Counted from the stretch's first letter, positions 7,694 to 15,745 are shown. The stretch: 39,679 nt of DNA from an uncultured Lachnospiraceae bacterium (GCA_910578115.1 CAJTPO010000044.1:1-39679), one strand, 5' to 3'. Translations and numbers: made by a program. Notes: generated by a model from the letters alone, not told the origin.

Positions 7694-7864
7694 CTGCCTG
7701 CAGGGCAGGTTTTCCGTGGAGCGAATGTCAAGTTAGGAAACTGACGACAAGTCACTGTACAGACAACAGATGTCCGGCGATGCCGGAAACAACGTGATTA
7801 GTGTTCCTGTCTGGTTTTGCGAATCAGGACACACACGGGGGAGTGTACAGTCACCGCTTGTCGT
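7694..7864 (+). promoter_or_regulatory. Structured 5' leader of rpsJ, candidate r-protein autoregulatory element
   Basis: A hairpin CTGCC/GGCAG (7694-7708) is followed by a three-way structure. ACGACAAG (7744-7751) pairs with CTTGTCGT (7857-7864). The adjacent TCACTGTACA (7752-7761) pairs with TGTACAGTCA (7844-7853) with one mismatch. Enclosed are TCCGGC/GCCGGA (7773-7787) and GTGT.CCTG/CAGGACAC (7801-7832). S10 operons are controlled by L4 in enterobacteria; whether this leader binds L4 or any other protein is not known from the sequence. Confidence 0.6.
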
Positions 7865-7873
7865 ACTTAGAAC

Positions 7874-7901
7874 AAAAAGTGCGAAAAGGAGGCGACTTTT
7901 T
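7874..7901 (+). promoter_or_regulatory. Hairpin presenting or sequestering the rpsJ ribosome binding site
   Basis: AAAAAGT (7874-7880) can pair with ACTTTTT (7895-7901), placing the AAAAGGAGG ribosome binding site in the loop. The T-run would also suit a weak terminator. The SD to ATG distance is unusually long at 11 bases, and pairing would shorten it in space. Confidence 0.45.
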
Positions 7902-7903
7902 TT

Positions 7904-8221
7904 ATGGCAAGTCAAGTAATGAGAATTACACTTAAAGCCTATGATCATCAGTTGGTTGATGCATCTGCAAAGAAAATCATCGAGACGGTGAAGAAGAACG
8001 GATCTCAGGTGAGCGGCCCGGTACCGCTTCCGACAAAGAAGGAAGTAGTGACCATCTTAAGAGCGGTTCACAAGTACAAGGATTCCAGAGAGCAGTTCGA
8101 GCAGAGGACTCACAAGAGACTCATCGATATCATCACACCTACACCCAAGACGGTGGATGCGCTGCAGAGACTGGAGATGCCTGCAGGTGTTTATATCGAC
8201 ATCAAGATGAAAAACAAATAA
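7904..8221 (+). CDS. rpsJ: Ribosomal protein S10 (NusE)
   Basis: A 105-residue 30S head protein that also acts as NusE in antitermination complexes. RITLKAYDHQLVDASAKKI and the PLPTKKEVVTILRAVHKYKDSREQFEQRTHKRLI stretch are typical of S10, split here for brevity as PLPTKKEVVTILR and REQFEQRTHKR. It is the first gene of the S10 operon, behind the promoter at 7625 and a structured leader. A gap of 101 bp separates it from rplC. Confidence 0.97.
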   Translation: MASQVMRITLKAYDHQLVDASAKKIIETVKKNGSQVSGPVPLPTKKEVVTILRAVHKYKDSREQFEQRTHKRLIDIITPTPKTVDALQRLEMPAGVYIDIKMKNK

Positions 8222-8322
8222 GACCCCTACTAGGATGACCGGAAGCAAATCCCTGCGGGAGTAACTTCAGACCATAAGGCGATTGACACTGGTCCGCTGT
8301 AGAGTAACAGGAGGTAAAGGAA

Positions 8323-9009
8323 ATGAAGAAAGCTATTTTGGCAACAAAAGTCGGAATGACTCAAATCTTCAACGAAGACGGAACATTGACACCCGTTACC
8401 GTGCTTCAGGCAGGCCCTTGTGCAGTGACACAGGTTAAAACGAAAGAGAATGACGGTTACAGCGCTGTACAGGTTGGCTTTGTAGAAATGAAAGATAAGA
8501 TCGTCAACAAGGATAAGAGCGGCAAGAAGGAAGTTATCCACAGACACGGCGTTAACAAGGCGCTGAAAGGCCACTTCGACAAGGCGGGCGTGTCCAGCAG
8601 GAGATTCGTGAGAGAGTTAAAGCTGGAGAACGCAGAAGAGTATACACTTGGAAGTGAAATCAAGGCAGATATCTTTGCGAACGGTGACAGAGTTGACGTG
8701 ACCGCGATCTCCAAAGGTAAGGGATTCCAGGGCGCGATCAAGAGACACGGCCAGCACAGAGGTCCCATGACTCACGGTTCCAAATTTCATCGCCATCAGG
8801 GTTCCAATGGTGCATGTTCCTCGCCCAGCAAAGTGTTTAAGGGCAAGGGAATGCCGGGACATATGGGCTGCGTGAGAGTAACTGTTCAGAACCTTACGGT
8901 AGTGAGAGTTGATGCGGATAAGAACCTTATCCTTGTCAAAGGCGCTGTACCGGGCCCGAGAAAAGCCTTAGTAACCGTTAAAGAGACCACTAAGGTGAAT
9001 GCGAAATAG
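8323..9009 (+). CDS. rplC: Ribosomal protein L3
   Basis: A 228-residue large-subunit protein needed early in 50S assembly, with a loop reaching toward the peptidyl transferase centre. MKKAILATKVGMTQIF at the start and KGKGFQGAIKRHGQ with HRHQGSNGACSSPSKVFKG in the middle are the L3 signatures. It is at the long end of the usual size because of a C-terminal KVNAK tail. AGGAGG precedes the ATG. Confidence 0.97.
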   Translation: MKKAILATKVGMTQIFNEDGTLTPVTVLQAGPCAVTQVKTKENDGYSAVQVGFVEMKDKIVNKDKSGKKEVIHRHGVNKALKGHFDKAGVSSRRFVRELKLENAEEYTLGSEIKADIFANGDRVDVTAISKGKGFQGAIKRHGQHRGPMTHGSKFHRHQGSNGACSSPSKVFKGKGMPGHMGCVRVTVQNLTVVRVDADKNLILVKGAVPGPRKALVTVKETTKVNAK

Positions 9010-9044
9010 TGACCTGAGTCACAGATGAAAGGAGGACCATACAG

Positions 9045-9665
9045 ATGGCAAACGTATCTGTTTATAATATGGAAGGCAAAGAAGTCGGCAAGATGGATTT
9101 GAATGATGCGGTGTTCGGTGTCGAGATCAATGAACATCTGGTACACATGGCAGTTGTTCAGACACTTGCGAACAGGCGTCAGGGAACGCAGAAGGCCAAG
9201 ACCCGCTCCGAAGTTTCCGGCGGCGGCAGGAAACCCTGGAGACAGAAGGGAACCGGTCATGCAAGACAGGGATCCACAAGATCTCCTCAGTGGAAGGGCG
9301 GCGGAGTTGTATTTGCTCCCGTTCCGAGAGATTATTCTTTCAAGATGAATAAGAAAGAGAAGCAGGCAGCTCTCAAATCTGTTCTTACGAGCAGAGTACA
9401 GGACAACAAGCTGATCGTGTTGGATGAGCTGAAACTGGACGAGATCAAGACGAAGAAGTTTAAAGAGGTTATGGATAACCTTAAAGTAACGAAGGCTATG
9501 GTAGTGATCGGTGAGCAGGATGCAAACGTGATCTGCTCCGCAAAAAATCTGCCGGCCATTTCCACTGCAGTGGCAGAGAACATCAACGTTTACGATATCC
9601 TGAAAGGTGACACGCTGGTGATCACGAAGGATGCCGTTGCAAAGATCGAGGAGGTGTATGCATAA
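9045..9665 (+). CDS. rplD: Ribosomal protein L4
   Basis: A 206-residue 50S protein whose extended loop lines the peptide exit tunnel. The loop is visible as SGGGRKPWRQKGTGHARQG followed by STRSPQWKGGG, around residues 60-85. In enterobacteria L4 represses its own operon, so it is the natural candidate ligand for the leader before rpsJ. Its TAA shares one base with the ATG of rplW, implying translational coupling. Confidence 0.97.
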   Translation: MANVSVYNMEGKEVGKMDLNDAVFGVEINEHLVHMAVVQTLANRRQGTQKAKTRSEVSGGGRKPWRQKGTGHARQGSTRSPQWKGGGVVFAPVPRDYSFKMNKKEKQAALKSVLTSRVQDNKLIVLDELKLDEIKTKKFKEVMDNLKVTKAMVVIGEQDANVICSAKNLPAISTAVAENINVYDILKGDTLVITKDAVAKIEEVYA

Positions 9666-9964
9666 TGGCAGCGATTCAGTATTATGATGTAATCCTCAAA
9701 CCGGTTATCACAGAGAAGAGTATGGCTGGCATGAGCGAGAAGAAATATACTTTCCTGGTTCATCCGGAAGCTAACAAGACACAGATCAAGGAAGCTGTTG
9801 AGAAGATGTTCGAGGGAACGAAAGTTGCGAAGGTCAACACCATGAATCAGGATGGCAAGACGAAGAGACGTGGTATGGTATACGGCAAGACAGCCAAAAC
9901 CAAGAAGGCTATCGTACAGCTGACAGAGGACAGCAAAGAGATCGAGATCTTCGCAGGCTTATAA
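9665..9964 (+). CDS. rplW: Ribosomal protein L23
   Basis: A 99-residue exit-tunnel rim protein, the docking site for trigger factor and SRP. DVILKPVITEKSM at the N-terminus and NTMNQDGKTKRRGMVYGKT are family features. It overlaps the rplD stop by one base (ATAATG), and a GAGGTG site lies within the end of rplD. Confidence 0.96.
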   Translation: MAAIQYYDVILKPVITEKSMAGMSEKKYTFLVHPEANKTQIKEAVEKMFEGTKVAKVNTMNQDGKTKRRGMVYGKTAKTKKAIVQLTEDSKEIEIFAGL

Positions 9965-10061
9965 GAATAAGCGGAGCCTGGCGAAGTGAGAAGATAAGGT
10001 ATGCGGGCCGGACCAATGTGGCTGCGCGCAAAAATCTGATAAGAAAAGGAGAAAAGAGATC

Positions 10062-10904
10062 ATGGGAATCAAGACATACAACCCATATACACCTTCCAGA
10101 CGTAATATGACTGGTTCTGATTTTTCCGAGATTACGAAGAGTACCCCTGAGAAAGCGCTCTGCACTTCCTTGAAGAAGAATGCGGGACGTAACAATCAGG
10201 GTAAGATCACGGTCAGACATCATGGCGGCGGAAGCAGAAGATTATACAGAAATATCGATTTTAAGAGAATGAAGGACGGTATTCCGGCTAGGGTGATCGG
10301 TATCGAGTACGATCCCAACAGAACGGCTAATATCGCACTCATCTGTTATGAGGATGGCGAGAAGGCATATATCCTTGCACCGGAAGGCCTGACAGACGGC
10401 ATGAAGGTTATGAATGGTCCCGAGGCGGAGATCAGAGTAGGTAACTGCTTACCTTTATCCGAGATTCCGGTCGGTACATTGGTTCACAATATTGAGTTAT
10501 ATCCCGGCAAAGGCGGACAGATGGTTCGTTCTGCTGGTAACAGCGCACAGCTCATGGCGAAGGAAGGCAAGTATGCGACACTGAGATTACCTTCCGGCGA
10601 GATGAGAATGGTTCCGATCGTATGCCGTGCTACCGTAGGTACAGTTGGCAATGTAGATCACAACCTGATCAAGATCGGTAAGGCAGGACGTAAGCGCCAC
10701 ATGGGTATTCGTCCGACAGTCCGCGGTTCCGTTATGAACCCCAACGATCATCCGCACGGTGGTGGTGAAGGACGTGCACCGATCGGCCGTCCCGGCCCGA
10801 GCACTCCTTGGGGCAAACCGGCGCTTGGCTTGAAGACGCGTAAGAAGAAGAAAGCGTCCAATAAGCTGATCGTAAGAAGAAGAGACGGAAGATCGATCAA
10901 ATAA
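10062..10904 (+). CDS. rplB: Ribosomal protein L2
   Basis: A 280-residue 50S core protein near the peptidyl transferase centre. MGIKTYNPYTPSRRNMTGSD starts it, TVRHHGGGSRRLYR follows in the OB-fold part, and the C-terminal HPHGGGEGRAPIGRPGPSTP carries the conserved histidine-glycine loop. The length is close to the usual 275-280. A 97-bp spacer precedes it and a strong hairpin follows. Confidence 0.97.
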   Translation: MGIKTYNPYTPSRRNMTGSDFSEITKSTPEKALCTSLKKNAGRNNQGKITVRHHGGGSRRLYRNIDFKRMKDGIPARVIGIEYDPNRTANIALICYEDGEKAYILAPEGLTDGMKVMNGPEAEIRVGNCLPLSEIPVGTLVHNIELYPGKGGQMVRSAGNSAQLMAKEGKYATLRLPSGEMRMVPIVCRATVGTVGNVDHNLIKIGKAGRKRHMGIRPTVRGSVMNPNDHPHGGGEGRAPIGRPGPSTPWGKPALGLKTRKKKKASNKLIVRRRDGRSIK

Positions 10905-10930
10905 TGAGATGAGAAATTCTACGGCTTCGA

Positions 10931-10958
10931 ATGGAAGAATTGCTGGCAATTCTTCCAT
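10931..10958 (+). repeat. Perfect 13-bp hairpin between rplB and rpsS
   Basis: ATGGAAGAATTGC and GCAATTCTTCCAT pair perfectly around two bases. No T-run follows, so termination is not expected; it may set mRNA processing or stability. The AAGAATTGC core recurs in the rpmC-rpsQ gap. Confidence 0.75.
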
Positions 10959-10994
10959 GGTTGTGAGAACAGAGAGAAAATTAGGAGGTTTGAA

Positions 10995-11276
10995 ATGGCT
11001 AGATCATTGAAAAAAGGACCATTTGCAGATGCGAGCTTACTGAAGAAAGTAGACGCACTTAATGCGTCGGGACAGAAGCAGGTTATTAAGACCTGGTCTC
11101 GTCGTTCTACTATTTTCCCTTCCTTCGTAGGACATACATTTGCGGTTCATGACGGAAGAAAGCACGTACCGGTATATGTTACAGAGGATATGGTTGGGCA
11201 CAAACTCGGTGAGTTCGTGGCGACCAGAACTTATAGAGGACATGATAAGGACGAGAGAAAGTCCAAAGTTCGCTAA
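10995..11276 (+). CDS. rpsS: Ribosomal protein S19
   Basis: A 93-residue 30S head protein that contacts S13 and A-site tRNA. MARSLKKGPFADASLLKKV, TWSRRSTIFPSFVGHTFAVH and VGHKLGEFVATRTYRGH are the usual S19 blocks. TAGGAGG precedes the ATG. Confidence 0.97.
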   Translation: MARSLKKGPFADASLLKKVDALNASGQKQVIKTWSRRSTIFPSFVGHTFAVHDGRKHVPVYVTEDMVGHKLGEFVATRTYRGHDKDERKSKVR

Positions 11277-11297
11277 TTTGAAAGGAGGTTTTCATCT

Positions 11298-11684
11298 ATG
11301 GCTAAAGGACATAGATCCCAGATAAAGAGAGAAAGAAATGCGAACAAAGATACAAGACCTTCAGCTAAGCTGTCTTATGCAAGAGTGTCTGTACAGAAAG
11401 CGTGTTTCGTATTGGATGCTATCAGGGGCAAGGATGTGACGACAGCCCTTGCGATCCTGGAATATAATCCAAGATATGCATCGAGTATCATTAAGAAGTT
11501 GCTTCAGTCCGCGATCGCGAATGCGGAGAACAACAACGGCATGAATGTGGAGAATCTTTATATTGCAGAGTGCTATGCAAATAAAGGACCGACCATGAAG
11601 AGAATACAGCCGAGAGCACAGGGCAGGGCGTACAGGATCGAGAAGAGAATGAGCCACATCACGATCGTGCTTGATGAAAGATAG
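11298..11684 (+). CDS. rplV: Ribosomal protein L22
   Basis: A 128-residue 50S protein whose beta-hairpin lines the exit tunnel. The N-terminal basic leader is followed by AKLSYARVSVQKACFVLDAI, and the hairpin ends in KRIQPRAQGRAYRIEKRMSH, the site where macrolide-resistance changes usually fall. The length is slightly above the usual 110-118 because of the N-terminal extension. AAAGGAGG lies before the ATG. Confidence 0.97.
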   Translation: MAKGHRSQIKRERNANKDTRPSAKLSYARVSVQKACFVLDAIRGKDVTTALAILEYNPRYASSIIKKLLQSAIANAENNNGMNVENLYIAECYANKGPTMKRIQPRAQGRAYRIEKRMSHITIVLDER

Positions 11685-11707
11685 GATCATATAGGAAGGA
11701 GAACAAC

Positions 11708-12364
11708 ATGGGACAGAAAGTTAATCCACACGGCTTAAGAGTCGGTGTTATTAAAGATTGGGATTCCAAATGGTATGCTGATGCGGAGTTTTCTGATTTT
11801 CTGGTAGAAGACTACAATATCAGAACCTTTTTAAAGAAAAAATTATACAGCGCCGGTGTTTCCAAGATCGAGATCGAGAGAGCGTCTGACAGGGTGAAGA
11901 TTATTATCTACACGGCAAAACCGGGTGTTGTGATCGGTAAAGGCGGAGCAGAGATTGAAGCGACCAAGAAAGAACTTTCCAGGCTGACAGACAAGAAAGT
12001 TCTCGTAGATATCAAAGAGATCAAGAGACCTGACAGAGATGCACAGCTTGTTGCAGAGAACATTGCGCAGCAGCTGGAGAACCGTGTGTCTTTCAGACGT
12101 GCTATGAAGTCCTGCATGGGCAGAACCATGAAGGCGGGTGCGATGGGTATCAAGGCGGCTGTAGCAGGACGTCTGGGCGGTGCGGATATCGCGCGTACAG
12201 AGTTCTACAGTGAGGGAACCATCCCGCTTCAGACTTTGAGAGCAGATATTGACTATGGATTTGCAGAGGCCGACACCACTTACGGTAAGCTCGGTGTTAA
12301 AGTATGGATTTACAAGGGCGAAGTACTTCCTACAAAATCTAACGCGGAAGGGAGCGATAAATAA
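11708..12364 (+). CDS. rpsC: Ribosomal protein S3
   Basis: A 218-residue 30S protein at the mRNA entry channel. MGQKVNPHGLRVGVIKDWDS starts it and the KH domain shows PGVVIGKGGAEIE. The C-terminal domain contains GRLGGADIARTE. It overlaps rplP by one base (TAATG), so the two are likely translationally coupled. Confidence 0.97.
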   Translation: MGQKVNPHGLRVGVIKDWDSKWYADAEFSDFLVEDYNIRTFLKKKLYSAGVSKIEIERASDRVKIIIYTAKPGVVIGKGGAEIEATKKELSRLTDKKVLVDIKEIKRPDRDAQLVAENIAQQLENRVSFRRAMKSCMGRTMKAGAMGIKAAVAGRLGGADIARTEFYSEGTIPLQTLRADIDYGFAEADTTYGKLGVKVWIYKGEVLPTKSNAEGSDK

Positions 12365-12801
12365 TGTTAATGCCTAAAAGAGTAAAACGTCGTAAACAGT
12401 TCCGTGGTTCTATGAGCGGTAAAGCTTCCCGCGGTAATACGATCACTTATGGTGAATACGGTATTGTGGCTATGGAGCCATGCTGGATCAAATCGAATCA
12501 GATCGAGGCAGCCCGTATCGCTATGACACGTTATATCAAGCGTGGCGGTAAAGTTTGGATCAAGATTTTCCCTGACAAACCTGTAACAGCAAAGCCGGCA
12601 GAAACACGTATGGGTTCCGGTAAAGGTACCCTGGAATACTGGGTAGCGGTTGTTAAGCCCGGACGCGTAATGTTCGAAATCGCAGGAGTATCTGAAGAGG
12701 TGGCGAAAGAAGCGTTACGTCTGGCAACACATAAGCTTCCATGTAAATGTAAAATTGTTTCTAAAGCAGACTTGGAAGGCGGTGTATCTAATGAAAACTA
12801 A
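12364..12801 (+). CDS. rplP: Ribosomal protein L16
   Basis: A 145-residue 50S protein near the A site that helps tRNA accommodation. MLMPKRVKRRKQFRGSMSG is the typical start, and TRMGSGKGTLEYWVAVVKPG the typical middle. The canonical MLMPKRV supports the first ATG over the one two codons later. The 3' end overlaps rpmC. Confidence 0.97.
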   Translation: MLMPKRVKRRKQFRGSMSGKASRGNTITYGEYGIVAMEPCWIKSNQIEAARIAMTRYIKRGGKVWIKIFPDKPVTAKPAETRMGSGKGTLEYWVAVVKPGRVMFEIAGVSEEVAKEALRLATHKLPCKCKIVSKADLEGGVSNEN

Positions 12802-13000
12802 TAAGTTTGTAGAAGATTTAAATAAGAAGTCAGATGTAGAATTAGCGCAGGCGCTGGTTGATGCGAAGAAAGAACTTTTCAACCTGAGATTCCAGAATGC
12901 GACGAATCAGCTGGATAACACGGCAAGAATCAAGGATGTCAGAAGGAACATTGCCAGAATTCAGACAGTGATCACGCAGAAAGCAAAAACAATAAATTAG
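12791..13000 (+). CDS. rpmC: Ribosomal protein L29
   Basis: A 69-residue two-helix protein at the tunnel exit. It reads MKTNKFVEDLNKKSDVEL, then KKELFNLRFQNATNQLDN and IARIQTVI. The ATG at 12791 is chosen because GGAAGGCGG lies just upstream inside rplP and because earlier in-frame starts would add residues foreign to the family. It overlaps rplP by 11 bases. Confidence 0.95.
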   Translation: MKTNKFVEDLNKKSDVELAQALVDAKKELFNLRFQNATNQLDNTARIKDVRRNIARIQTVITQKAKTIN

Positions 13001-13013
13001 GCAACAGTGCTGT

Positions 13014-13056
13014 AAGAATTGCAAAGCAATTCTTGCGATTTCAGCTTACTGAAATC
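13014..13056 (+). repeat. Two hairpins between rpmC and rpsQ
   Basis: AAGAATTGC/GCAATTCTT (13014-13034, AAA loop) is followed by GATTTCAG/CTGAAATC (13037-13056, four-base loop). The first has the same core arms as the hairpin after rplB. The AAAGGAGA ribosome binding site of rpsQ follows. Confidence 0.7.
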
Positions 13057-13076
13057 ATAGGAAAGGAGAATCGATC

Positions 13077-13331
13077 GTGGAGAGAAATTTACGGAAAACC
13101 CGTACTGGTAAAGTGACCAGCAATAAGATGGACAAGACAATTGTTGTGGCAATTGAAAACCATGTTAAGCATCCGCTCTACAATAAGATTGTAAAGAAGA
13201 CATATAAATTGAAGGCACATGATGAGAACAACGAGTGTAACATCGGTGATACAGTTAAAGTAATGGAGACCAGACCTTTATCCAAGGATAAGAGATGGAG
13301 ACTTGTTGAGATCGTTGAGAGAGCAAAATAA
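13077..13331 (+). CDS. rpsQ: Ribosomal protein S17
   Basis: An 84-residue OB-fold primary 16S rRNA-binding protein. RNLRKTRTGKVTSNKMDKT, then VKHPLYNKIVKKTYKLKAHD and ETRPLSKDKRWRLVEIVE are diagnostic. It begins with GTG, with AAAGGAG at a good distance and no better in-frame ATG nearby. Confidence 0.96.
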   Translation: MERNLRKTRTGKVTSNKMDKTIVVAIENHVKHPLYNKIVKKTYKLKAHDENNECNIGDTVKVMETRPLSKDKRWRLVEIVERAK

Positions 13332-13347
13332 GACGGAAAGATTTACT

Positions 13348-13388
13348 GAAATCCAGATTTCGTTTGTGAGAATTTCCGGTGGAAATTC
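13348..13388 (+). repeat. Two hairpins between rpsQ and rplN
   Basis: GAAATC/GATTTC (13348-13361) and GAATTTCC-GGT-GGAAATTC (13370-13388) are perfect inverted repeats without a T-run. They add to the series of intercistronic hairpins in this operon. Confidence 0.65.
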
Positions 13389-13443
13389 CCGGTATGAGTG
13401 ATCAATGATTTTATGGTAAATATGGAAAGAAGGAGAAATTAGC

Positions 13444-13812
13444 ATGATTCAACAGGAAAGCAGACTTAAGGTCGCTGACAACACCGGTGCGAAAGAGGTC
13501 CTGTGCATCAGAGTTGTGGGTGGTTCTACAAGAAGATATGCGCGTATTGGTGATGTGATCGTTGCTACGGTCAAAGATGCAACACCAGGCGGCGTTGTAA
13601 AAAAAGGCGATGTTGTAAAAGCTGTAGTTGTGCGCAGTGTAAAAGGCGCTCGCCGCAAGGATGGTTCATATATCAGATTTGACGAAAATGCTGCTGTGAT
13701 CATCAAGGATGATAAGACTCCGAGAGGAACCCGTATTTTTGGGCCAGTAGCGAGAGAGCTTCGTGATAAACAGTTTATGAAAATTGTTTCACTGGCTCCG
13801 GAAGTATTATAG
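13444..13812 (+). CDS. rplN: Ribosomal protein L14
   Basis: A 122-residue 50S protein forming intersubunit bridges. MIQQESRLKVADNTGAKEV, RRYARIGDVIVATVKDATP and the C-terminal GPVARELRDKQFMKIVSLAP match the family closely and over full length. AAAGAAGGAG precedes the ATG. Confidence 0.97.
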   Translation: MIQQESRLKVADNTGAKEVLCIRVVGGSTRRYARIGDVIVATVKDATPGGVVKKGDVVKAVVVRSVKGARRKDGSYIRFDENAAVIIKDDKTPRGTRIFGPVARELRDKQFMKIVSLAPEVL

Positions 13813-13823
13813 GAGGTGCCGGT

Positions 13824-14135
13824 ATGTCAACATTTAAGATTAAGAAGGGTGATACCGTGAAGGTGATCGCCGGTAAGGATAAAGACAAAGAAGGCAAAGT
13901 GGTTTCCGTTGACAGAAAGAACGGAAAGGTTCTGGTGGAAGGTGTCAACATGATTACCAGGCATGAGAAGCCCTCTGCTGCAAACCAGAATGGCGGTATC
14001 GTACAGAAGGAAGCACCCATCGACGCTTCCAACGTAATGTATGTTCACAAGGGTAAGGCTACAAGAATTGGCTTTAAGTTTGAAAATGACAAGAAGGTAC
14101 GTTTTGCCAAGTCCACAGGTGACATCATCGATTAA
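13824..14135 (+). CDS. rplX: Ribosomal protein L24
   Basis: A 103-residue assembly-initiator protein near the exit tunnel. The KOW motif is at the N-terminus (IKKGDTVKVIAGKDKDKEGK), followed by the VEGVNMITRHEKPS loop. It starts 12 bases after rplN, with AGGAGGTG bridging the gap. Confidence 0.96.
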   Translation: MSTFKIKKGDTVKVIAGKDKDKEGKVVSVDRKNGKVLVEGVNMITRHEKPSAANQNGGIVQKEAPIDASNVMYVHKGKATRIGFKFENDKKVRFAKSTGDIID

Positions 14136-14159
14136 TTCTAAGAAAGGAGGTCTAAAACG

Positions 14160-14702
14160 TTGAGTAGTAGACTGAAAGAGATGTATAAAAACGAGATCGT
14201 AGATGCTATGGTCAAAAAGTTTGGATATAAAAATGTTATGGAAGTTCCGAAGCTTGACAAGATCGTAGTCAACATGGGTGTTGGCGAAGCGAAGGAAAAT
14301 GCCAAGGTTTTGGAAATGGCTGTAAGTGATATGGAAACCATCACCGGCCAGAAAGCTGTCGTTACGAAGGCAAAGAATTCTGTCGCTAACTTCAAGATCA
14401 GAGAAGGACAGTCCATTGGCTGTAAGACAACGCTGCGCGGTGACAAAATGTATGAGTTTATGGATCGTCTTGTAAACCTTGCGCTTCCCCGTGTACGTGA
14501 CTTTAGAGGTGTGAATCCGAATTCCTTTGACGGAAGAGGTAACTATGCACTTGGTATCAAGGAGCAGATCATCTTCCCGGAGATCGAGTATGACAAGGTA
14601 GACAAGGTAAGAGGTATGGACGTTATCTTCGTTACCACGGCTAAGACTGACGAAGAGGCCCGTGAGTTGTTGAGATTGTTTAATATGCCATTTGCTAAAT
14701 AA
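14160..14702 (+). CDS. rplE: Ribosomal protein L5
   Basis: A 180-residue 5S rRNA-binding protein. MEVPKLDKIVVNMGVGEAKE, FKIREGQSIGCKTTLRG and RDFRGVNPNSFDGRGNY are the standard L5 blocks. The start is a TTG at 14160, placed eight bases after AAAGGAGG; the first downstream ATG would remove part of helix 1. Confidence 0.96.
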   Translation: MSSRLKEMYKNEIVDAMVKKFGYKNVMEVPKLDKIVVNMGVGEAKENAKVLEMAVSDMETITGQKAVVTKAKNSVANFKIREGQSIGCKTTLRGDKMYEFMDRLVNLALPRVRDFRGVNPNSFDGRGNYALGIKEQIIFPEIEYDKVDKVRGMDVIFVTTAKTDEEARELLRLFNMPFAK

Positions 14703-14716
14703 AAGGAGGAAAATTC

Positions 14717-14902
14717 ATGGCTAAGACAGCAATGAAGATCAAACAGCAGCGTAAACCGAAATTCTCTACAAGGGAATATAACCGTTGCAAAATTTGTGGT
14801 CGTCCACATGCTTATTTGAGAAAATACGGAATTTGCAGAATTTGCTTCCGTGAGTTAGCATATAAAGGTCAGATTCCTGGCGTTAAGAAAGCAAGCTGGT
14901 AA
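14717..14902 (+). CDS. rpsZ: Ribosomal protein S14, zinc-binding type
   Basis: A 61-residue 30S head protein. Four cysteines in CKICGRPHAYLRKYGICRIC form the zinc site of the short (type Z) S14 form. AAAGGAGG precedes the ATG. A 195-bp gap to rpsH follows, with only weak inverted pairing (AGAATG/CATTCT) and no reading frame I can support. Confidence 0.96.
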   Translation: MAKTAMKIKQQRKPKFSTREYNRCKICGRPHAYLRKYGICRICFRELAYKGQIPGVKKASW

Positions 14903-15097
14903 AACAACGAAAAGCTTTACTTAAGGTGTGAAAGAACCGCATCTGAGTAGACTGTGTTTCGTTGGGAAGAATGCTGCTGACGCACCCGTTCTTCGGTGTA
15001 TTGACGGACCGGAGAAGGGATGCAGATACATTCTTCCGGTATATTGAAATAGGATAGATGGCTGAGAAAGGCAATTATGATATAAGGAGGAAAAATC

Positions 15098-15499
15098 ATG
15101 ACAATGAGCGATCCTATTGCAGATATGCTTACAAGAATCCGTAATGCAAATACTGCAAAGCATGATACAGTAGATGTACCCTCATCCAAAATGAAACTTG
15201 CGATTGCACAGATTCTTCTGGACGAAGGATATATAAGGAAATTTGATATGATCGATAACGGCAGTTTCAAGACGATCCATATTACGCTGAAATACGGCGA
15301 GGATAAGAACGATAAGATCATATCCGGAATCAAGAGAATCTCCAAGCCGGGACTTCGTGTATATGCCGGCAAGGAAGAGCTTCCGAGAGTGTTGGGCGGA
15401 CTGGGCATTGCGATCATCTCGACCAACCAAGGCGTTGTGACCGATAAGAAGGCAAGAGAGCTGCAGGTAGGCGGTGAGGTGCTGGCGTTCGTCTGGTAA
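15098..15499 (+). CDS. rpsH: Ribosomal protein S8
   Basis: A 133-residue 16S rRNA-binding protein, the regulator of the spc operon in enterobacteria. MTMSDPIADMLTRIRNANTA and STNQGVVTDKKARELQVGGE are hallmark blocks. AAGGAGG precedes the ATG. A 246-bp non-coding gap with several hairpins follows before rplF. Confidence 0.97.
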   Translation: MTMSDPIADMLTRIRNANTAKHDTVDVPSSKMKLAIAQILLDEGYIRKFDMIDNGSFKTIHITLKYGEDKNDKIISGIKRISKPGLRVYAGKEELPRVLGGLGIAIISTNQGVVTDKKARELQVGGEVLAFVW

Positions 15500-15513
15500 C
15501 ATGGCAGGAAGCA

Positions 15514-15647
15514 ATAAAATCAAGCACGAGCGAAGCGAGTATTTGATTTTATGCGACTGACAACGAGAAAATCAGTAGCCGCGAAGCGGCGAATCTGCGC
15601 AGCAGATAAATTTTCGAGTAGTCTGCGAGATTTGCTTCGCAAACTCG
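15514..15647 (+). repeat. Multi-hairpin island between rpsH and rplF
   Basis: Four hairpins occur in 134 bp: ATAAAATCAA/TTGATTTTAT (15514-15552), GCCGC-GAA-GCGGC (15578-15590), CTGC-GCA-GCAG (15595-15605) and CGAG.TTTGC/GCAAA.TCG (15626-15647). The recurring loop or stem motif GCGAAGC/GCTTCGC is notable. No T-run follows, and nothing coding is seen from 15500 to 15745. Confidence 0.7.
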
Positions 15648-15745
15648 AACAACAAGAATTTCCGGAGCATCAGAAAATACCGCATTAAAATGGTTATTGC
15701 ATTGTAAGAATATATGATTTCACAATAAAAACAGGAGGTACGGGC

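Noticed and set aside
6844..7755. 303-codon minus-strand open frame over the acyltransferase end and palindrome island
   Set aside because: It runs antisense to a well-supported membrane protein gene and through nested terminators and palindromes; no domain is recognisable.
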